64,000 nucleotides of DNA from Mucilaginibacter gossypii (GTDB lineage: Bacteria; Bacteroidota; Bacteroidia; Sphingobacteriales; Sphingobacteriaceae), in assembly GCF_900100945.1 (NCBI RefSeq), contig NZ_FNCG01000002.1, positions 165,930 to 229,929 on the forward strand, read 5' to 3'. Numbering within the stretch: the stretch's first letter is position 1; the number at the start of each line of letters is the position of its first letter. The notes beneath the pieces are model-generated. The model did not search any database, was not told the DNA's origin, and saw nothing but the letters and a program-made list of their open reading frames with translations. The position numbers were made by a program, and so were the translations under genes. Of the stretch, positions 55,205 to 63,947 are shown one piece after another.

Positions 55205-55286
55205 CGTATGGGTGGATTTGGGCAAAAGTAATAATTTGTTTTCAGTTTTGGAGGATGAGTTTTGAAAGTGGGGAGTTTGAGATTTA

Positions 55287-55481
55287 TCATCCTGAGGAAC
55301 GAAGGGTCTTCTTCGCCCTGGATAGGCGCACTGTATCTTGCAGAAGATTCTTCGCTATCGCTACCCATGACATAATAAGAATCAAGGTCATGCTGAACTT
55401 GTTTCAGCACCCCACTCGCTAAGCGGGCATGTTAAGCAAAGCGGCCACCTGTCCTATGGGATGCCGAAATAAATTCGGCAT
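55287..55481. repeat. Composite dispersed repeat region
   Basis: The 360-base gap between pyrR and the ACT protein holds several palindrome families in a row: TCATCCTGAGGAACGAAG at its start (with AAGATTCTTCGC arms), GTCATGCTGAACTTGTTTCAG in the middle, and ATGCCGAA-ATAAA-TTCGGCAT (55461-55481) at the end. No gene is evident. Confidence 0.65.
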
Positions 55482-55564
55482 GACGGTAGGCATATGTTAT
55501 CTTTCCTTCAAAGGTCGCGGATTTAATTTAATCAGAATGACAGGTGGCTTTTTGAATAAAGAAA

Positions 55565-55960
55565 TTATTTCGATAATTTCTCCAACGCCAACATCGCCCT
55601 TTCCGCATCTTTTTTTGCCACAAAAATATGATCATGATAATAAGCTGCTACTACATTACAACTGATATTCTCTTTAGCCAACGCGGTCGCAAAAGCGGCT
55701 GTAAGGCCGGTGGCTTCCAGCGATGAATGTATGGTTAAGGTGATCCAGGAGACAATATAGATGTATTCAAGATTTAGCGTGTCGGCTGTTTCTTTTTTTA
55801 GGATGAGGGTTACCGCTTCCTGTTCTTTAAAAAAGGCTATGATGTCATCGGTATTGATGTTGTTTAATGATGTAGTTGTGCAATAAACATAATCGCCTTC
55901 ATTAAGCACAGGTGTCATGTTTTTTATCAGGGTGTTGAGGTTGGTTTCTCCGGTGGCCAT
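55565..55960 (-). CDS. ACT-domain protein (COG3602/ACT_7 type)
   Basis: 131 residues. Two ACT-like halves: an N-terminal TLIKNMTPVLNEGDYVYCTT block and a C-terminal half with SLEATGLTAAFATALAKENISCNVVAAYYHDHIFV, the arrangement of small stand-alone ACT proteins. ACT domains usually bind amino acids to control partner enzymes. No partner is adjacent, so the ligand is unknown. It lies 12 bases downstream of the small membrane protein at 55972 on the same strand and is probably co-transcribed. Confidence 0.85.
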   Translation of the reverse strand: MATGETNLNTLIKNMTPVLNEGDYVYCTTTSLNNINTDDIIAFFKEQEAVTLILKKETADTLNLEYIYIVSWITLTIHSSLEATGLTAAFATALAKENISCNVVAAYYHDHIFVAKKDAERAMLALEKLSK

Positions 55961-55971
55961 TATTTATTATA

Positions 55972-56304
55972 TTATCGTGGGTAATTTAAAGCTGGCAAAA
56001 CCATTCCTACAGCTATGAATACAGAAAATCCAAATAATAGGCTTAGTACGGTAAGATGCATAGAGCTATCGTCCTTTGGCGATTTTGAAAATGATTCCCT
56101 TAAATAAATTATTCTTACTATAAATCCTGTGTAGCCTAAGGTGGCTATTACAAGAGAAAATGAAATAACACTCACATAAATAGCGAAAGGAATCATCATA
56201 CGATTGAAGTTTAGACCAAACATGATAAAAACAATAAGTAACGTTAATAAAAGTAAGATACGGGTGGTTTTAAACGTAAATGTATTTATGATAAAGGTTT
56301 TCAT
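55972..56304 (-). CDS. Small membrane protein, unknown
   Basis: 110 residues with three likely helices: about 14-30 (TRILLLLTLLIVFIMFGL), 37-69 (IPFAIYVSVISFSLVIATLG and a continuation), and 84-104 (VLSLLFGFSVFIAVGMVLPA). A charged loop (RESFSKSPKDDSS) separates the last two. No family is recognised. It precedes the ACT-domain gene by 12 bases and is followed on its upstream side by the rpsA terminator, so it starts a short two-gene unit. Confidence 0.65.
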   Translation of the reverse strand: MKTFIINTFTFKTTRILLLLTLLIVFIMFGLNFNRMMIPFAIYVSVISFSLVIATLGYTGFIVRIIYLRESFSKSPKDDSSMHLTVLSLLFGFSVFIAVGMVLPALNYPR

Positions 56305-56324
56305 CCTATAAATATAAAATTAAT

Positions 56325-56362
56325 AGAGCAAAAAAAGCCCCTCCGGATAACCGAAGGGGCTT
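56325..56362 (-). terminator. rpsA terminator
   Basis: On the minus strand AAGCCCCTTCGG-TTAT-CCGGAGGGGCTT is followed by seven T, 20 bases after the rpsA stop. Confidence 0.9.
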
Positions 56363-56381
56363 ATATAAGCTTAAGCTAAAA

Positions 56382-58349
56382 TTATGCTTCTTCTTCAGAG
56401 CTGTTAGCAGCAGGTGCAGCCTTGCGGGCTTTGTTTTCTGCACCTTCCATTTGCTCTTTTAATTGAGCTAATACGCTAAGATCGCCTAAAGTTGATTTTT
56501 CAACAGAGTCTTTCACTTTTTTCACCGCGTTAGTAGCAGCTTTTGCTTCTTTTTTACGGTTTTCAAATTCCTGTACGCGGGCATCAGCGCGGGCTTCTTC
56601 CCAGATACGTGAGTGTGAAATAACGATACGTTTGTTTTCTTTGTTAAATTCAATGATTTTGAATTCAGCAGCTTCTTCAGCTTTTAAGCTCTTACCGTCT
56701 TCTTTAACCAGGTGTTTGGTTGGCGCGAAGCCTTCAACACCGTAAGGTAAAGCTACGATAGCACCTTTGTCGGTTACTTTGATAACAGTACCTTCATGGA
56801 TCGAGTCGATAGTGAAGATAGTTTCAAATGTATCCCAAGGGTTTTCTTCAAGCTGTTTGTGGCCTAAGCTCAGTTTGCGGTTTTCAACATCAAGTTCAAG
56901 TACAACCACGTTTAATTTTTCACCAACTTTAGTGAATTCGTTAGGGTGGTTAACTTTTTTAGACCAAGAAAGGTCAGAGATGTGGATTAAGCCGTCGATG
57001 CCGTCTTCCAGTTCAACAAACACACCAAAGTTGGTCATGTTTTTAACTGTAGCTACGTGCTGAGTACCAACTGCGTACCTTTCAGCAGCGTTTTGCCATG
57101 GATCAGGAGTTAATTGTTTAACACCTAATGACATTTTACGCTCTTCGCGGTCTAAAGTCAATACTTGAGCTTCGATCTCGTCACCAACTTTCAGGAATTC
57201 CTGAGGGTTACGCAGGTTTTGTGACCATGACATTTCTGATACGTGGATCAAACCTTCAACACCAGGGATGATTTCAAGGAATGCACCGTAATCAGCAACG
57301 GTAACGATTTTACCTTTAACTTTTGAACCAACCTGAATGTCTTCAGAAAGGCTTTGCCAAGGGTGAGGGGTTAATTGTTTCAAGCCCAGAGCAATACGTT
57401 TTTTCTCATCATCAAAGTCAAGCACAACAACGTTGATTTTTTGATCCAATGATAAAATTTCGCGTGGGTGCTCAATACGGCCCCATGAAATATCTGTAAT
57501 GTGCAGTAAGCCGTCAACACCACCAAGGTCAATGAATACACCAAAGTCGGTAATGTTTTTAACGGTACCTTCCAATACCTGACCTTTTTCAAGGCGAGCA
57601 ACAATTTCAGTTTTTTGGTTTTCCAGATCGTCTTCGATAAGCACTTTGTGCGATACCACAACGTTCTTGAATTCGTGGTTGATTTTAACAACTTTGAATT
57701 CCATAGTTTTACCTACATACACATCGTAATCCCTGATAGGTTTGATATCGATCTGTGAGCCAGGTAAGAAGGCTTCAACGCCCATAATGTCAACAATTAA
57801 ACCACCTTTAGTACGGCTCTTAACAAAACCGGTGATGATTTCATCGTTATCAAGGGCTGAATTAATGCGCTCCCATGATTTTTGAGTTTTTGCACGTTTG
57901 CGTGAAAGTACTAACTGACCGTTAGCATCTTCCTGCGATTCAACAAAAACGTCAACTTTGTCACCGATCTTCAGATCAGGTGTGTCACGGAATTCTGATA
58001 CTGATACTAAACCGTCTGATTTGAAACCTACGTTAAGTACAACATCTTTGTTGTTAACGTTAACAACAGTACCGGTGATGATTTCGCCTTTGGTGATAGA
58101 GCTGAAAGTTCCATCATACAATTTCTCAAATTTCTCACGGTCGTCATCGCTGTAGTTACCAAATTTTTTGTCGTCAGCATCCCAGTCGAAATCTTCGCTT
58201 GGTGTAGCTGCAATTTTTGATTTGATCTCTTCGATAGAGATTGAATCAGCTTCTGATTCAATAGTTTCCTTTTCGCCAGACGCGTTCACTGTACCCAGTT
58301 CAGCTTCTTTCGCTTTTAATTCTTTTTCTGCTTCTTGTTTTTTTGCCAT
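56382..58349 (-). CDS. rpsA: 30S ribosomal protein S1
   Basis: 655 residues from the ATG at 58349 (MAKKQEAEKELK); the frame's earlier ATG crosses the promoter. S1 brings mRNA to the 30S subunit. Six S1 (OB-fold) domains are visible, starting near ITGTVVNVNNKDVVL, ITGFVKSRTKGGLI, LEGTVKNITDFGVFI, VKGKIVTVADYGAFL, VATVKNMTNFGVFV and HEGTVIKVTDKGAIV. An acidic N-terminal arm of about 75 residues and a Lys/Ala/Glu-rich tail frame them, as usual in Bacteroidota S1. Highly expressed housekeeping gene. Confidence 0.96.
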   Translation of the reverse strand: MAKKQEAEKELKAKEAELGTVNASGEKETIESEADSISIEEIKSKIAATPSEDFDWDADDKKFGNYSDDDREKFEKLYDGTFSSITKGEIITGTVVNVNNKDVVLNVGFKSDGLVSVSEFRDTPDLKIGDKVDVFVESQEDANGQLVLSRKRAKTQKSWERINSALDNDEIITGFVKSRTKGGLIVDIMGVEAFLPGSQIDIKPIRDYDVYVGKTMEFKVVKINHEFKNVVVSHKVLIEDDLENQKTEIVARLEKGQVLEGTVKNITDFGVFIDLGGVDGLLHITDISWGRIEHPREILSLDQKINVVVLDFDDEKKRIALGLKQLTPHPWQSLSEDIQVGSKVKGKIVTVADYGAFLEIIPGVEGLIHVSEMSWSQNLRNPQEFLKVGDEIEAQVLTLDREERKMSLGVKQLTPDPWQNAAERYAVGTQHVATVKNMTNFGVFVELEDGIDGLIHISDLSWSKKVNHPNEFTKVGEKLNVVVLELDVENRKLSLGHKQLEENPWDTFETIFTIDSIHEGTVIKVTDKGAIVALPYGVEGFAPTKHLVKEDGKSLKAEEAAEFKIIEFNKENKRIVISHSRIWEEARADARVQEFENRKKEAKAATNAVKKVKDSVEKSTLGDLSVLAQLKEQMEGAENKARKAAPAANSSEEEA

Positions 58350-58391
58350 TAAATAATTTTTCTCCTTTTCCCAATTTGTTAATTGGGACTG

Positions 58392-58399
58392 CAAAGGTA
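58392..58399 (-). promoter_or_regulatory. rpsA -7 promoter element
   Basis: On the minus strand TACCTTTGC fits the preferred Bacteroidota -7 motif, about 45 bases before the rpsA ATG. No clear -33 is seen. Confidence 0.6.
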
Positions 58400-58592
58400 C
58401 GGATATATTTTATTGAAAAAAGAAATTTTTTAATGTTAATTGCTTATATTTTAGGTGTTTTTATAGGGTTTTAGGATTGTTGAGCAAGTGAAAGTTAACT
58501 TAAGGAGGGATTTTACGTTGAGTAAACCATTTGATAACATCGTTTGGTGTGTTATCTGCGCTATAAATTAATGAGTTATAGCAAGTAAAATT

Positions 58593-59267
58593 TTACGCCT
58601 TATCACTCAATTTACCATCTATCTCTTCAAAAATCTGCATAAAATCATTCAGCATTTCTTCGCGGTAACTGCTCAATATTTCGTCCATTATCACCTCTTG
58701 CTCTGGTGTGAATGGGTTTTTCCAAACGCGCATACAGATCCGTTTTAACGCGTAGGCAATCTGATGGGTTTCGGCATAGGTATGCAGGTACTGACTTTTT
58801 TTAAAGCCTTCGTAAAATTTAAAGAAAACGGCAGTATCCTCAAGCCCGGCAAAGGTTAAAAAGCTTCTTATTTTATCTTCCCGGCAACCGGCTAAATGAT
58901 CGTAAAATTCGGTAACGCTGATTTTGCCGGTGGTAAGCAGCAGGTTATCGATAATCAGCTCAAGTGCAATATGCCCTAAAAAAAATGGTTTTACCGGCGA
59001 GTTTATCAGGGCAGGGGCCAACAGTTTTTTGAGCTCATGCGAACGGGTGGTAAAAAAAGCAGATAAGTGAAAATACCGGTCGACATCAAGGTGCTTGTTC
59101 CATCCGGATATGATCGAATTGACCTCGTTATCAGTATGGTGCAGCTTTTCGGGATGAAGGATAATGTTTTTATCGGCATTCTTCAACAAGTCGGGCAGCA
59201 CCGTTCCCAGCACGTGGTAACAGTTGGTAGTATCCCTGTCGAAATAAAAATGCGATAAAAAATTCAT
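58593..59267 (-). CDS. ACP-phosphodiesterase-like (AcpH-related) protein, tentative
   Basis: 224 residues from the ATG at 59267 (MNFLSHFYFDR); the frame's earlier ATG adds 14 unlikely residues. The MNFLSH start, a following GTVLPDLLK segment, and the His-rich helical body (HTDNEVNSIISGWNKHLDVDRYFHLS) recall AcpH-type HD-like ACP phosphodiesterases, which remove phosphopantetheine from acyl carrier protein. The match is from remembered patterns only. It is a soluble, mainly helical protein. Stands alone, convergent with nothing obvious. Confidence 0.6.
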   Translation of the reverse strand: MNFLSHFYFDRDTTNCYHVLGTVLPDLLKNADKNIILHPEKLHHTDNEVNSIISGWNKHLDVDRYFHLSAFFTTRSHELKKLLAPALINSPVKPFFLGHIALELIIDNLLLTTGKISVTEFYDHLAGCREDKIRSFLTFAGLEDTAVFFKFYEGFKKSQYLHTYAETHQIAYALKRICMRVWKNPFTPEQEVIMDEILSSYREEMLNDFMQIFEEIDGKLSDKA

Positions 59268-59445
59268 AAGCCTTGCCTTGCAAAATACCCGGTTTTGCTC
59301 AAGATACAAAATATAAGTAATTATTTGAAACAGATTTTACCTGTAGTTAACCTGTTATAGGCACCAATCTTTTCATGTAGCAGACAATTAGATCGAATTG
59401 CACGAGTTTTTCAGAGGGTGTCTAAATTAGTGTATCAATTTCATT

Positions 59446-59453
59446 TATATTTG
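59446..59453 (+). promoter_or_regulatory. tyrS -7 promoter element
   Basis: TATATTTG fits TAnnTTTG, 24 bases before the ATG at 59478, and supports that start over the earlier ATG at 59418. Confidence 0.6.
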
Positions 59454-59477
59454 CACCTTTTTGAAACAGAACTTGAT

Positions 59478-60761
59478 ATGAACTTTGTTGAAGAATTACG
59501 CTGGCGCGGCATGCTGCATACCGAAATGCCCGGAACCGAGGATATGTTAAATAAAGGTATGGCTTCGGGGTATATCGGGTTTGATCCAACTGCCGATTCA
59601 TTGCATGTTGGTCACCTTACCCAGATTATGACCCTGATCCACTTTCAGCGCGCGGGCCATAAACCTTATGCTTTGGTTGGTGGTGCTACCGGTATGGTAG
59701 GCGATCCGTCGGGCAAATCGGCCGAGCGTAATTTATTATCAGAGGATGTGCTGCAGCATAACCTGGAAGCCGTAAAAAAGCAGCTTACCCGTTTCCTTGA
59801 TTTTAATACCGGCGCCAACAGTGCCGAAATGGTAAATAATTACGATTGGTTCAAAAACTTTACTTTTCTTGATTTTATCCGCGATGTAGGCAAACACATT
59901 ACGGTTAACTATATGATGGCCAAAGATTCGGTGAAGAAACGTTTGGAAGGCGACACAGGTATGTCGTTTACCGAGTTTACTTACCAGTTGGTACAAGGTT
60001 ATGATTTTTACTACCTGTGGAAGCACCATAACTGCTCGTTACAAATGGGTGGCAGCGATCAATGGGGAAACATTGTTACCGGTACTGAGCTAATCCGTCG
60101 CAAAGACAGCGGCGAAGCTTTTGCCCTAACTACTAATCTGATCAAAAAAGCCGACGGCACCAAGTTTGGTAAAACAGAAAGCGGGGCAGTGTGGCTTGAT
60201 GCCGAACGCACCTCGCCATACCAGTTTTACCAGTTTTGGTTAAACACTACTGATGTTGACGCCAAATCATACATCCGCATTTTTACCTTGCTTGATCGTG
60301 AGGTTATTGAAGCCATGGAAGTTGAGCATGATGCGGCGCCGCATACCCGCGTATTGCAGAAAGCACTGGCTAAGGATATCACCATCCGTGTGCATGGCGA
60401 GGCTGAATACGAGAAGGCAATAAAATCATCAGAGTTTTTATTTGGGAATATCGGGATTGAGTTTTTGAATGAGCTTAGCGATGCGGAAGTGTTAGACTTA
60501 TTTGCCGGTGTACCTAATTATAATATAGCGTTGAGTGAACTGGAGCAGGGCATTAATGCTGCTGATCTTTTAGCTGCTAAAACAGCTGTTTTTGCCTCAA
60601 AAGGCGAGGCTAAAAAGATGATACAAGGTGGTGGTGTTGCTATCAATAAAGTTAAAATAGGTACTGCCGATGATGTTTATAATGCAGATGCTTTGATTGG
60701 CGGTAAATTCATCGTAGCTCAAAAAGGTAAGAAGAACTATTTTTTGATAATAGCAGAATAA
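59478..60761 (+). CDS. tyrS: Tyrosyl-tRNA synthetase
   Basis: 427 residues from the ATG at 59478 ([13 protein letters not shown]). Charges tRNA-Tyr. Class I signature HIGH appears as HVGH in [11 protein letters not shown], and KMSKS as KFGKT in [10 protein letters not shown]. The tyrosine pocket motif is [26 protein letters not shown]-terminal S4 RNA-binding domain ([17 protein letters not shown]) completes the bacterial TyrS form. A dispersed palindrome follows the stop. Confidence 0.97.
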   Translation: MNFVEELRWRGMLHTEMPGTEDMLNKGMASGYIGFDPTADSLHVGHLTQIMTLIHFQRAGHKPYALVGGATGMVGDPSGKSAERNLLSEDVLQHNLEAVKKQLTRFLDFNTGANSAEMVNNYDWFKNFTFLDFIRDVGKHITVNYMMAKDSVKKRLEGDTGMSFTEFTYQLVQGYDFYYLWKHHNCSLQMGGSDQWGNIVTGTELIRRKDSGEAFALTTNLIKKADGTKFGKTESGAVWLDAERTSPYQFYQFWLNTTDVDAKSYIRIFTLLDREVIEAMEVEHDAAPHTRVLQKALAKDITIRVHGEAEYEKAIKSSEFLFGNIGIEFLNELSDAEVLDLFAGVPNYNIALSELEQGINAADLLAAKTAVFASKGEAKKMIQGGGVAINKVKIGTADDVYNADALIGGKFIVAQKGKKNYFLIIAE

Positions 60762-60771
60762 ACTCTTAACC

Positions 60772-60804
60772 AGACTTACGAAGTTTCCAAAACTTCGTAA
60801 GTCT
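60772..60804. repeat. Dispersed palindrome (ACTTCGTAAG type), copy 2
   Basis: Perfect 15-base arms AGACTTACGAAGTTT and AAACTTCGTAAGTCT around CCA. Same core as the palindrome after glgB at 3025-3070. It lies 11 bases after the tyrS stop. Confidence 0.88.
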
Positions 60805-60904
60805 TAAAATTACAGGTCAATGACTTAATGAACAATGACCCCGTGATAAAAAGCGATAGGCTAAAACTTATCGCTTTTTTATTGTCTTTGGTATTGTAAA
60901 TGCG

Positions 60905-60942
60905 ACAAATGGTAATTATATTTGTACATATGTCGTACAAAT
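60905..60942. promoter_or_regulatory. Toxin-antitoxin promoter and operator
   Basis: -7 box TATATTTG (60917-60924) is followed almost at once by the antitoxin ATG at 60930. A perfect inverted repeat ATTTGTAC-N7-GTACAAAT (60920-60942) covers the -7 box and start codon; a further ACAAAT half-site lies at 60905-60910. This is the expected place for self-repression. Confidence 0.65.
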
Positions 60943-61424
60943 CAAAGCCGGATGCTAAAAATGAGGTTAACGAGCCCATGGCAGCTTATGTTGTTCAGGG
61001 AGCTATGCCTTCGTTTTATAGTTTATTGAATGGCTCAAAACAGGTAAAAGCATCCTCTGATTTTGATATCATCAGTCTGGCGCGTAAGGGCTTCCCTAAA
61101 AGTGCCTTACTTTCCCTGGCAAAAAAAATCTCCCTTAATATCCAGGAGCTTGCCAATATACTACATATCTCCGAGCGTACCTTACAGCGTTACGAGGATG
61201 ATGCCATCATCAGAACCGAATATGCCGAAAAGGCTATTGAGCTTGCACGGCTTTATACCCGTGGTGAGGAGGTTTTTGAATCGATGGATAAATTCAAGAT
61301 CTGGATCAAAACGCCGTCGTTGGTTTTCAGAGGTGAGGCGCCGGTTACTATTCTGGATACATCTGCCGGCTTTGATATGGTTTTCAAGGAGCTTGGCCGT
61401 ATTGAGCACGGTGTTTTTGCCTGA
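60930..61424 (+). CDS. Antitoxin, Xre/MbcA/ParS family (DUF2384)
   Basis: 164 residues from the ATG at 60930 (MSYKSKPD), within the operator. An N-terminal Xre-type helix-turn-helix (IQELANILHISERTLQRYE) and a C-terminal toxin-binding domain with the DUF2384 pattern W..TPSLVFRGEAPVTILDT and RIEHGVFA at the very end. It should bind both DNA and the RES toxin encoded next. The stop overlaps the toxin start in TGATG (61422-61426), a sign of coupled translation. Confidence 0.93.
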   Translation: MSYKSKPDAKNEVNEPMAAYVVQGAMPSFYSLLNGSKQVKASSDFDIISLARKGFPKSALLSLAKKISLNIQELANILHISERTLQRYEDDAIIRTEYAEKAIELARLYTRGEEVFESMDKFKIWIKTPSLVFRGEAPVTILDTSAGFDMVFKELGRIEHGVFA

Positions 61425-61876
61425 TGATACTTTACCGCATTGCCAAATGCAATTACGCTGCCGATCTGAGCGGCACCGGAGCACGATTATATGGCGGTCG
61501 CTGGAATAGCGAAGGTAAACCGATGCTTTACCTTGCTTCCTCCAGATCATTAGCGGTGCTTGAGGTGTTAGTGCATTTGGATCCGTTGATAATTCCGGGT
61601 AATTATTGTATAACCGAAATTGAAGTGCCGGATAGTAAAATAATCACTGTGGAGGCTGAGCAATTACCTGAAGACTGGCGTGATTTATCCGGTCCGGTAA
61701 TTTTGCGCCAACTTGGCGATGCCTTTCTTAAAAAACAGGAGTATTTATTAATGAAAGTACCATCGTCAATTGTCCCTGCCGAATATAACTATCTGCTTAA
61801 CCCCTTGCATCCCGATTCTTTTGGAGTGAAACTTTTAAAAAGAGAACCTTTTAGTTTTGACAGGCGGCTTATTTAG
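61424..61876 (+). CDS. RES-domain toxin (NAD+-degrading type)
   Basis: 150 residues. The RES signature is present: early Arg-rich GARLYGGRWNSEGKPMLYLAS, conserved S-E in SSRSLAVLEVLVHL, and late Ser/Asn in PSSIVPAEYNYLLNP. Relatives such as MbcT and Res consume cellular NAD+ and stop growth unless held by their antitoxin. The start overlaps the antitoxin stop. The pair forms a type II toxin-antitoxin module of the RES-Xre class. Confidence 0.93.
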   Translation: MILYRIAKCNYAADLSGTGARLYGGRWNSEGKPMLYLASSRSLAVLEVLVHLDPLIIPGNYCITEIEVPDSKIITVEAEQLPEDWRDLSGPVILRQLGDAFLKKQEYLLMKVPSSIVPAEYNYLLNPLHPDSFGVKLLKREPFSFDRRLI

Positions 61877-61952
61877 CCATTAAGTCATTTTGATAAATCG
61901 TCATTAGTCGTTGAGGGGCAGTCATTACATCGCAGCTAACCATACCAAAGAA

Positions 61953-61984
61953 AAAAGCCACCAGTTATATAACCAATGGCTTTT
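61953..61984. terminator. Bidirectional terminator between toxin and rpoD
   Basis: AAAAGCCA and TGGCTTTT arms (with inner GTTATATAAC symmetry) between convergent genes. T/A runs are on both sides. Confidence 0.75.
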
Positions 61985-62006
61985 AATATCTCTTTTTAGA
62001 TTGTGA

Positions 62007-62867
62007 TTAACCTAAATATGATTTCAATATCTTGCTCCTTGAAGTATGGCGCAAGCGTTGCAGTGCCTTGTCCTTGATCTGACGCACGCGCTCGCGGGTT
62101 AAATTAAATTTCTCACCAATTTCCTCTAATGAAAGCGGGTGGTTAGTTCCTAAACCAAAGAACAATACAATGATCTCGCGCTCGCGCTCAGTTAAGGTTG
62201 ATAGTGAACGTTTGATCTCTTCAGATAATGACTCATTGATCAGGATCGAATCGGTGTTTGGCTCCTGGTTTTCCAGTACATCAAGCAATGTATTCTCTTC
62301 ACCCTGTACAAACGGTGCATCCATTGATACATGACGGCCCGAGTTACTCAGTGTGTCGGAGATCTTATCAACAGTGGTCTCTAATATATCAGCAAGTTCT
62401 TCGGGCGATGGTTCGCGCTCGTACTCCTGTTCAAGCTTTGAAAAAGCCTTGCTGATCTTACTTAACGAACCTACCTGGTTAAGTGGTAAACGCACAATAC
62501 GCGATTGCTCGGCAATAGCCTGCAATATCGACTGACGGATCCACCATACAGCATATGATATAAATTTAAAGCCTTTGGTTTCATCAAAACGCTTGGCGGC
62601 TTTAATCAGGCCGAGGTTGCCCTCGTTAATTAAATCGCCCAGTGTGAGGCCCTGGTTTTGGTATTGTTTAGCAACAGATACAACAAAGCGAAGGTTAGTT
62701 TTGGTTAAACGCTCCAATGCCGCCTGGTCGCCCTCGCGGATCTTTTGCGCTAAAATTACTTCTTCTTCGGCGGTTATTAGGTCTACCTTACCAATCTCGT
62801 GAAGATATTTATCAAGCGATTGCGACTCGCGATTGGTAATGGACTGCGTTATTTTGAGTTGTCTCAT
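62007..62867 (-). CDS. rpoD: Primary RNA polymerase sigma factor (Bacteroidota type)
   Basis: 286 residues, the usual short primary sigma of this phylum, without region 1.1 or the long nonconserved insert. Region 1.2/2 contains the [18 protein letters not shown] and [18 protein letters not shown] blocks for core binding and promoter melting; region 3 and region 4.2 ([20 protein letters not shown]) recognise the -33 element. It would read the TAnnTTTG promoters seen through this window. Single gene with its own promoter. Confidence 0.97.
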   Translation of the reverse strand: MRQLKITQSITNRESQSLDKYLHEIGKVDLITAEEEVILAQKIREGDQAALERLTKTNLRFVVSVAKQYQNQGLTLGDLINEGNLGLIKAAKRFDETKGFKFISYAVWWIRQSILQAIAEQSRIVRLPLNQVGSLSKISKAFSKLEQEYEREPSPEELADILETTVDKISDTLSNSGRHVSMDAPFVQGEENTLLDVLENQEPNTDSILINESLSEEIKRSLSTLTEREREIIVLFFGLGTNHPLSLEEIGEKFNLTRERVRQIKDKALQRLRHTSRSKILKSYLG

Positions 62868-62912
62868 CTATTTAATAAACCTCTCTATTCGTTATATTCT
62901 GAATAGAACGTG

Positions 62913-62920
62913 CAAAGCTA
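62913..62920 (-). promoter_or_regulatory. rpoD -7 promoter element
   Basis: On the minus strand TAGCTTTG, about 45 bases before the rpoD ATG, fits TAnnTTTG. Confidence 0.55.
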
Positions 62921-63014
62921 ATATTTTGTTTCTAAAATAAAACATATAAATCAGAAATAGCAATACCAGTGTAAAATTTTATATTTAAAATTTTAAATTT
63001 ATGTATATCGCATA

Positions 63015-63039
63015 AAATTTATTGTAAAACAATAAATTT
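63015..63039. promoter_or_regulatory. AT-rich inverted repeat before the DUF2975 gene
   Basis: AAATTTATTG-TAAAA-CAATAAATTT is a perfect 10-base inverted repeat, about 60 bases before the start at 63096, in strongly AT-rich DNA. Candidate operator for the adjacent XRE regulator. Confidence 0.4.
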
Positions 63040-63095
63040 ATTTTGTTATTTAATAAATATTGTTTTTATTTGAATTGAATTAATATCGTAGTGTA

Positions 63096-63743
63096 ATGAA
63101 AAAGGTACGTGCCCTGCAAATACTTGTTTATATAGTGTTTGGTTTGTTTGTTTTTCAGAATATGGCTGCCGATTTCTGGCAGGGGTTTAAGGATGGATAC
63201 AATGATGGAATGGGTACAATACATGGCGCTAAAAGATACGGGCCAACATTGCAAGTCACTATTGACGGAAGCTTCATTTCGCAAAAAAATGGGGGCGAAT
63301 TGAAGATAGGTGAAAACTATACTTTAAAGAATATAATTATAAACAGTGATATAGTAGTTAATAATGATAATATATCTGTAAGCTGGCCATTAAACGCGGT
63401 TGAAACTGGGCTGATACTTATTACAACTGTGATAGTAATAAGAATAGCCTATCTTATTAATAAGGTTATTGTAAATATTGTAGAAGGTACTTTATTTGAG
63501 CAGCGATGTATTAGGCTGATCAAAAGCACAGGGATGCTGTTATTGCTGTTTACATTGACTGATTATATAGGGCAGCAAGTATCCTATCAGGTGTTAATAG
63601 CTAAATTGCATGTGCCGCTAAAAATCATCAATACATCGGCATTTAATTTTGGCACGCTGGTATTTGCTATCTTGATATTTATCCTGGCCGAAGCATTTAA
63701 GCAAGGGGCGAGGCTTAAAGAGGAGCAAGCTTTAACTATTTAA
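63096..63743 (+). CDS. DUF2975-family membrane protein
   Basis: 215 residues. Four membrane helices: about 5-24 (LQILVYIVFGLFVFQNMA), about 108-130 (AVETGLILITTVIVIRIAYL), about 150-170 (LLLLFTLTDYIGQQV) and 185-205 (FGTLVFAILIFILAEAF). An extracytoplasmic loop of about 80 residues separates the first two. DUF2975 proteins regularly precede a YozG-like XRE regulator, as here. Function unknown; a membrane-bound partner that controls the regulator is one idea. Confidence 0.85.
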   Translation: MKKVRALQILVYIVFGLFVFQNMAADFWQGFKDGYNDGMGTIHGAKRYGPTLQVTIDGSFISQKNGGELKIGENYTLKNIIINSDIVVNNDNISVSWPLNAVETGLILITTVIVIRIAYLINKVIVNIVEGTLFEQRCIRLIKSTGMLLLLFTLTDYIGQQVSYQVLIAKLHVPLKIINTSAFNFGTLVFAILIFILAEAFKQGARLKEEQALTI

Positions 63744-63746
63744 GTC

Positions 63747-63947
63747 ATGCCGATAATAGTAAATCTTGATGTGATGATGGCAAAACGAAAAATGTCATTA
63801 AATGAACTGAGCGACAGGGTAGGGATCACCATATCAAACCTTTCTATCCTAAAAACAGGCAAGGCGAAAGCCATCCGTTTTGAAACACTCGAAGCCATAT
63901 GTAAGGCGCTTGACTGCCAGCCGGGGGATATTCTGGAATACAAGTGA
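63747..63947 (+). CDS. YozG-like XRE-family small DNA-binding protein
   Basis: 66 residues, almost all one Cro/C1 helix-turn-helix: MSLNELSDRVGITISNLSIL and TGKAKAIRFETLEAICKALD, then CQPGDILEY, the ending typical of this group. It begins three bases after the DUF2975 stop, so they are co-transcribed. It may repress its own operon. The TGA stop lies inside the first unit of a heptad array. Confidence 0.92.
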   Translation: MPIIVNLDVMMAKRKMSLNELSDRVGITISNLSILKTGKAKAIRFETLEAICKALDCQPGDILEYK

